Origin: Pardosa pseudoannulata
Lineage: Eukaryota > Arthropoda > Arachnida > Araneae > Lycosidae
Direction: 5' to 3'
Assembly: GCA_032207245.1 (NCBI GenBank)
Contig: CM063502.1
Span: 111,793,199-111,857,198 of the forward strand
Length of the DNA: 64,000 nucleotides
The notes beneath the pieces were generated by a model. It worked only from the letters and a program-made list of their open reading frames with translations, was not told the origin of the DNA and made no database searches. Below, one piece after another: positions 58,091 to 64,000 of the stretch. The translations under genes were made by a program, and so were the position numbers. Within the stretch, counting starts at the first letter, position 1; each line of letters opens with the position of its first letter.

Positions 58091-59819
58091 TTGAATATCT
58101 AGCGTTATGAGCATGAATGATATATTTATACTATCCCTGTAGTGTGATGACTCCTGTTACGCAAAGAAACCTTTAAATAATGTCTTTTTAGACAATCAGG
58201 GTATTTATGAAATATTTACATATGCGAATATAATAGTTACGTTTATACTAACACACTCTTACAACAGCTCTTACATTCCGACAAGATAATTATCGGCTCT
58301 ATGATGTCCAAAGATTTTAGGTTTCAATCTTTTATCAGCAGATACCTCTTCTTTCTTGATCTATATATTTTATGCACATGTCATCAATTGAGCTCATATG
58401 AGATATAGTAGAACCATGTTGTATTAATGTCTAGTACTTTAATATTTTATAAACCGCATACATTACCAGATTAATCTCAATTATGGCAAACTATTATACC
58501 TTCTTTATTGCCCTTTATAAATCTTATATGAGCGTTTTCGCCCAGTGTAATTTAACGTTGGTCATATAAAGGTGTTTTGTAAATTCTATAAACTAATTTT
58601 CTTTTATAAAGAAGATTTGCCAGTTTTATTTGAAAATCTTCTGAAAGGGATGATATATAAGAAATACGAATTAAATATAAATTTATGAAAATACTTTTAT
58701 GACAATTTAGATTGTTTTGCAAAATAGAATAAAAAAACTCCTGGATTAATTCCTGCGTGAAAGGTTTTAGGTTATAATTAATAAGGAAAATATAGTGATA
58801 TAAATATAAAATAAATGACTAAAATTTTCAGAATTAGTTTATTAGGTAAGATTTAGAAACTTCGCGATAAAGAAGTAACAAAATGAAGCATTATATTCCA
58901 ATTTTTTTATGAATATAATTTTGTATTTTGTCACAAGAAAACATTTCAACTAATTTTATTTTAATGAATTATATATGATGAGGATTATTATGTGTTTATA
59001 ATACTCATCTTTTAATGTAATCAAATGATATTTTACAAATGAATGATTTGGAAATTTAGAAAACTGAGATAAACGTAAAATTTCAATGGTTGAAATAGGA
59101 ACTATTCAAACATCAGAAAGTAGTAACAGGTTTAGAGATGAGTTAGATTTTAATAACTTTAAACTGCTCCACCATGTTGAGTTTTATATGCTACACTTAG
59201 ACAGACGTAACATATATCTTTCCATTTATGAAATTCATTATTCGCATAATTTATTGTATTCAGTTCATTCTAACTGATATGAAATCTTTCCCACTGTAAG
59301 AACACTTAGTGATAATTTTCTACTTAGTGAAGCAAGAGTGTAATTCCGGAAGCACTGTATTGTAGTTCGCTTTAAACAGTTAGCGTAAAACATTTGATTA
59401 CCCTTTTCTTTGAAAAGCAACCGAAATCATAAAGGCAGATGATTTTAACACCAAGCAACACCATAATATAAAAGTTTTATGTAGTAAGTGAATATTAGCC
59501 AAAAAGGCAAGATGGTAAATTTTATTACTGAACATGAAAAATGAACTCCCAAATGTCAGGGTAAAGGGAATAATAGTTCACGCATTCTATTACAGCTTCA
59601 TTAAAAACCACCATATAGGGTTGGCGTTGCTTACACTAGCATTTTCATCAGACATATCCATATTTATGCTCAGTAAACTTCCCATGGCTCATAATTATGG
59701 TCTTGCACAAAGATGCATGAAACTCATTAAGTTGTGTTTGTACAAAAAGAAAGCTCCACTTTCACTTCCCTGAAGAGGGGAAAAAATCAGCGAGAACGCT
59801 GCATAACTATACTTAGAAA
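58091..59819. other. Non-coding stretch
   Basis: A 79-codon ATG-started frame at 59534-59773 has no recognised domain; not called as a gene. Confidence 0.5.
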
Positions 59820-60180
59820 CTCATAACTAAAAAGAGCTCGGCGCTATTGGAAGAGCGCTTTATTTTTCTTGTAGCTCAGGAAACATTTATCATTGATAAT
59901 TAACAAATGTTATTTAACGTTAAACGAGAAAGCAAACATTTAACGTCATTAAATTAAGAGAGGTAACCTTAGTTGAACAATGAAGGGTTAGCCAAGGCTT
60001 AATACGCTTGTTTAAAGTCTTCTTTTAGGCAGTCTTCTTTCGGCTAATGAAATCTGTCGAGATTAATGACGACGCTCATAGAATGTGAACACTCATCCCC
60101 TCTCACACGCACCCTGCACTAAGCGAGTTTAATCCCAGAAACTGTTTATTCACGAACATACACTGATAACTAACGCGGTA
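59820..60180. promoter_or_regulatory. Motif-dense GC-richer island (candidate enhancer)
   Basis: Dense homeodomain-type cores (TTGATAATTAAC, GGCTAATGAAAT, GAGATTAATGACG), a Sox-like AACAATG and GCCAAGG blocks lie in a segment clearly richer in GC than its flanks, with no frame or repeat. Composition and motif clustering suggest a conserved developmental element; this is inference without comparative data. Confidence 0.3.
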
Positions 60181-60433
60181 AAACTTAAAACTCAGGGAAA
60201 GAACCGAAAACTGTAGTTTCATTTATAATAGAAAGGTATGTTAACGATTTTGGAGAATCTATTCAACAAACAAGTATAGTTTTACTATTCAAAATTGTAT
60301 TCAATTTTCTTCTTAATTGATCCATACAGATAATTACACATACTAATGTGAAATAATTTGCAAAAGATTTTGTGTTAAGAAAACCTTATATATTTCCAAA
60401 TTTTGAGGAAAATACGGAAATAGACTTCATCTA

Positions 60434-60613
60434 TTTTGGTTTGGTTTTGGAGTGCTACGGTCTACTTTTTGCAACTCAAGGGATAATGAGACCGGGACCT
60501 ACAGTGTAAAGCCGATTCCAAACTGCTACGGACATCCATGCAACAGTGGGAATCGATCCCATGAACCCTGGTAGCGAAGTTCAGCACTCTAATCCTTCGC
60601 CTATCTTTCGGCT
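60434..60613 (-). mobile_element. SINE-1 copy, near full length
   Basis: The tail (TTTTGGTTTGGTTTTGG), the body (GAGTGCTACGGTCTAC, GAGACCGGGACCTACAG, AAAGCCGATTCC) and a decayed head with GGGAATCGATCCC as B box appear in order on the minus strand. Flanks CTTCATCTAT and CTTCACCTAC may be a diverged target-site duplication. Confidence 0.85.
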
Positions 60614-61194
60614 ATTCTTCACCTACATTGCAATGTTAATGTGCAGTTGAAAGACGTTTCACATAAGTGAAATTTTGCAGTAGAGACCACTTTAATTTTA
60701 AATATGAAGTGAGTTATTTTATAAAATTTACTGTAAGGGTTACTGTAAATAAACAAAAATAACAATTTGAAAATTAACGTATTCAGAACTTATAAACAAA
60801 GTTTGTAAGAAACGACGCATTTCTGAAATGGTAGCTTATGAAACTATAAAGGAAGCATAGCAATTTGTTTTACATAAATTATTACAAATGTTTAACTGTT
60901 AACGACACAGATGTTTTTTATATAAAGTGGAAAACATTATTATTCAATATGCTTATATTATTCAATGTGTTTATATGGTCTAAAACGATTCATTAATGAA
61001 AAAATAGAATACTTAAAGCTTTATTATACAACTTTATTCTTATAACGGCAACAATGCATCCTTTAAAAGACATAATCGATACCCTCAGTAGTAGTTTGAG
61101 CTTTACTTTGACAGCTCTAGCTATAAGTTTATTCTGTATTGTTTGAGTTTAAAGGTCCTCAGTTAAACTTGATTCATTGCATGAAAGTGCAGTT
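60614..61194. other. AT-rich non-coding stretch
   Basis: Nothing recognised. Confidence 0.55.
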
Positions 61195-61315
61195 TGAAAT
61201 AATCGATTAAATTGTCGAGATTCGTCAAAATATCACGCACTGCGTCCTAATTTTGCAAGCTTTTAGCTAATTAGCATGGCTATTGTTTACCACAGTTAAT
61301 GAACCACCATGAGAT
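61195..61315. promoter_or_regulatory. Motif-dense island (candidate conserved element)
   Basis: Contains AATAATCGATTAAATTG, GCTAATTAGC (palindromic homeodomain site), TTGTTTACC (forkhead-type) and GTTAATGAACC within 120 bases. No frame or repeat match in the window. Regulatory function is inferred only from motif clustering. Confidence 0.25.
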
Positions 61316-61668
61316 TTAAATCCGGAATCTTTGATATGGAGATGATCATAAAGACTACACATCTGGATTTAATGATAGTTACAGAAACCTTTCAAATTCT
61401 ATCTTTTGTAGTGCAACGAATTAAATGTTGGAAATAAACTCCAGGATTTTAATTATGCAAAAACTATTTTATTCAAACTTTGTGCTACAGTTATATAATA
61501 ATGATGCATTTATGCTTTACCAGCAATGCAAATATTCTTTATGGTTATATTTCCCATATTTATTTATTAAGAAATAAACATAATCGCAATTGTTTTGGTC
61601 TTTCACAATGGTTTAATACATCTCACCAACTATAATTTAATTTACACGTTTATTTAATGTCACAATAT

Positions 61669-61760
61669 GGTTGGTTTGCTTTGGAGCACTACGGTGTACT
61701 ATTACAGGATTAATGGTACTATTACAGGAATCTACTCCCAGTTCAATTCACATATGTTTT
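61669..61760 (-). mobile_element. SINE-1 tail fragment
   Basis: GGTTGGTTTGCTTTGGAGCAC followed by TACGGTGTAC matches the SINE-1 3' end on the minus strand; inside it TGGTACTATTACAGGA repeats the preceding GGTGTACTATTACAGGA, a ~25-base internal duplication. Confidence 0.65.
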
Positions 61761-61826
61761 AGCAAGCTTGACTGAAATGTGAAGATACTAAAACCTTTCA
61801 AAAAACAGGAATACAGCCAATAATTA

Positions 61827-61961
61827 TGGCCTATTTCACTAAAGTCGTTTAACGACTAACCGAGATTAATCTATGGCACCAACCAATGGTGGTAAGAAAA
61901 TCTCCGTTTAAACAGAGATTAATCGAGTTTAACTGTCAAACGACTTTGGTGAGACCGGTCC
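61827..61961. mobile_element. PIF/Harbinger-like MITE (135 bp, TTA-flanked)
   Basis: TTA flanks at 61824-61826 and 61962-61964. The inverted ends TGGCCTATTTCACTAAAGTC and, inward, AGGACCGGTCTCACCAAAGTC continue into GTTT..A..GATTAATC on both arms, about 38 bases each. A three-base TWA target is characteristic of PIF/Harbinger elements. The centre contains ACCAACCAATGGTGGT. There is no coding capacity. Confidence 0.75.
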
Positions 61962-61994
61962 TTAATGTCTTACTTTCCCTATTTGAATTAAATT

Positions 61995-61997
61995 ATG

Positions 61998-62023
<26 letters not shown>
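61995..62023. repeat. (TA)n microsatellite
   Basis: About 28 bases of TA dinucleotide. Confidence 0.95.
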
Positions 62024-62029
<6 letters not shown>

Positions 62030-63695
62030 CTGATCATGATTAACAATAACGATATTAACAATCGTGACTTAATGAAAAGTTTTAATCGATATTTTATAAT
62101 TGTGTATTCAATTTTTAAATCCATTCATTTTCTGTTAGTTCTTTTAAAATGTCATGACTAAGTGTTTACGCACATCCTTTTTGTTCAGTACTCAGTTTTA
62201 AAGAATCTATTTTGAAGAAAACGGGGTTAATTTGCCTTGGGCATACTTTTTAGTGCTTTCCCTTTCTTTGAAGGGCTACAAATATTATTTTTGTAACACG
62301 CCGGCTTCTATTTAAACCAGTTCCTAAGCCGATTCCGAGCGGTTACAAAAAACATCAGCGATATTCAAGACTGCAGACTAAAAATATTAAGTGCTTCCTG
62401 TACCATGAAAAATAAGTAAATGGGCATAAATATTACAAATCGAGTAAAATTTTGCAAATGATTCACTATTTTATCTAATTAACACTTTTTTAATTCCTCT
62501 TTTTAATTTTTTTAAATGGGTTTTTTACCCAGGTCAGTATTAGACATAAAACTTTCATGATGCTTTATTACGAGTTGGTTACAACAATGCAAAGAAGTGA
62601 CGTATCATATTTCATTGTAACAAAAACTATTGTAATTATAGTGTTATCTGCAGAAAAATCTTCTATAAAATTCAAATTAAATATATTTTAATTACACATT
62701 ATAGTAACTTCATTGCATGATACTATTCTTATACTGTCAGACACCAACTGAGATTTAAATCTCCTATAACAGTACAAAATAATTATCCCGTTAAAAATCG
62801 TATGACCTGAAAGTCTTGGATTATTTCTTTTTACGTTAGCACTTCGCTAATGATAATTAAATCTCCTATTTTTACAAAACGCAACTTTAATCTTACGAGC
62901 ATGTTAATTTATTTTTGCTCTTATTTCATGTGATATAATTTAGATTTAAAACAGAAAAAAGTATAATTAAAACAGACACATTAAATTATACGATAATTAG
63001 CATTAATTAAGAGGGAAGCTCCGGAAAATCACAGTTTACTTGATAAAGAACACGAAGTACTTTATCCTTCTAAGCTTCTTTGTAGTTTATATTTGATATA
63101 AGATACTAATTCATTCAAACTTAACAATTTAGGTTACTTAAAGAAGTTCTATCCAAAATTCACAGTTTGGGAATTTTTCTTTGGAGTCCAACACTAGAAT
63201 AATATCGGAAATCTACCCGAAAATATCAATTTTATTTAACACTGCTAATATGAATTCGATATATCTATAGTCATGCATGCTTTATTCTCCAAACATACGC
63301 GTACCTATACAGATTCAGGACGTTCTTATGTAAATATTCCGAGAATAAATTGAGCGGGATTTAAACTGGTATGGGAGAAGTCACTGAGCCACAAGGGCAA
63401 GTTCATTTTAAATTCACTTTAGTAAGCCCTAAAGCAACCTCTCTTCCAGTATTAAGAAGCATTTTAAGTTCGCTTTTGTTGTTTATTTTCAGTTTCCCCG
63501 TATCTAAAAGCAATCAGTGCTGCGCTCAAGCCATGAATGTAAATTTGGACGAAGAATATGCATGACGGGGGAAAATATCAGATTGAAGTAATAAATGGAT
63601 ATGGCTTTACAGAAATATTTCGAATAGTTTTTCTACCTTCCACAATTCAAACTGACTGATTTTTAAAAATATTCTCATAGAGTTTATACTGATAA
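62024..63695. other. Non-coding stretch
   Basis: A trace of SINE-1 body (CCTAAGCCGATTCCGAGCGG, minus strand) lies near 62322-62345. A 64-codon ATG-started frame at 63371-63565 sits in a GC-richer patch but shows no known domain. Confidence 0.45.
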
Positions 63696-63696
63696 T

Positions 63697-63743
<47 letters not shown>

Positions 63744-63746
63744 GTA
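63696..63746. repeat. (TA)n / (TATG)n microsatellite
   Basis: TA dinucleotides grading into TATG tetranucleotides at 63730-63745. Confidence 0.95.
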
Positions 63747-64000
63747 ATATGTCAAAATTATTTAACTTTTTTATTTCCTTAAAAACCTCCTCTCTCCCAT
63801 TCTAATTCCTTAAAATATTTTTCCCAGCCTCTAAATGTCTTAATCAAAGGAGCGTTCTCGACTTAAAATTCTTTCGATACATTACCCAAAGCGTTCTATC
63901 GTATAGATGTAAATTTTCTGTCTATTCAACAAGTTTTCCAGCTGTCGCTGACAAATGGCTCTCGGTTTTTTCCTGATCTTACACTTAAATTCTCTGAGAA
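63747..64000. other. Non-coding end of window
   Basis: Nothing recognised. Confidence 0.5.

Noticed and set aside
59534..59773. 79-codon ATG-started frame
   Set aside because: No domain and no conservation evidence; frames of this length are expected several times by chance in 64 kb.
63371..63565. 64-codon ATG-started frame in a GC-richer patch
   Set aside because: No recognised domain; its hydrophobic middle could resemble a membrane segment but there is nothing else to support a gene.

Overview
This is an AT-rich eukaryotic window with no intact protein-coding gene, no rRNA and no functional tRNA gene that I can support. All six frames are broken up by stops. The longest open frame of recognisable origin is a 167-codon hAT transposase fragment. 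The repeat content suggests a large arthropod genome, most likely an arachnid such as an araneomorph spider. The pointers are a tRNA-derived SINE whose tail ends in (AACC/AAACC)-type repeats, Tigger/pogo, hAT, piggyBac-like and Helitron-like elements, and many microsatellites. The taxonomic call is inference from general familiarity, not a search result.

Layout. 1-17 kb: a 2.4-copy tandem repeat (571-1440), a SINE (3473-3654), a CRE-bearing GC-richer island (4985-5310), a Helitron-like copy (5678-6239), a TTAA-flanked piggyBac-like MITE (9828-10055), SINE relics and a compound CT/CA/TA/GATA microsatellite (14483-14650). 17-33 kb: the longest Helitron-like copy (17169-17990), a perfect 27-bp-arm inverted repeat (18528-18585), piggyBac-like ends around 23.8-25.5 kb enclosing a decayed ORF-rich stretch, several SINE relics and a long TA microsatellite. 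33.8-36.2 kb: a three-level nest, with a Tigger-like element interrupted by a hAT element that is itself interrupted by a piggyBac-like element; each level is dated by its own target-site duplication (TA, an 8-bp duplication, TTAA).

36.9-48.4 kb is a dense block of tandem repeats: a 158-bp unit x3, a ~370-bp unit x3, a ~128-bp unit x7, and a ~165-bp satellite x16 with visible higher-order structure. SINEs, two more TTAA elements and Helitron-like pieces lie between them. 48.9-52.3 kb holds a diverged segmental duplication (one copy split by a SINE tail), a truncated Helitron-like copy and an almost pure A/C tract. 52.3-64 kb is mostly quiet AT-rich DNA with a foldback element (55355-55702), a Harbinger-like MITE (61827-61961), SINE copies and a few GC-richer, motif-dense islands that could be cis-regulatory.

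No genes are seen to work together. The window reads as intergenic or intronic DNA shaped by non-autonomous transposons and tandem amplification. The islands near 5.1, 7.5, 20.4, 59.9 and 61.2 kb are the best candidates for conserved regulatory sequence. Boundaries of repeats are read by eye and may be off by a few bases unless a target-site duplication fixes them.
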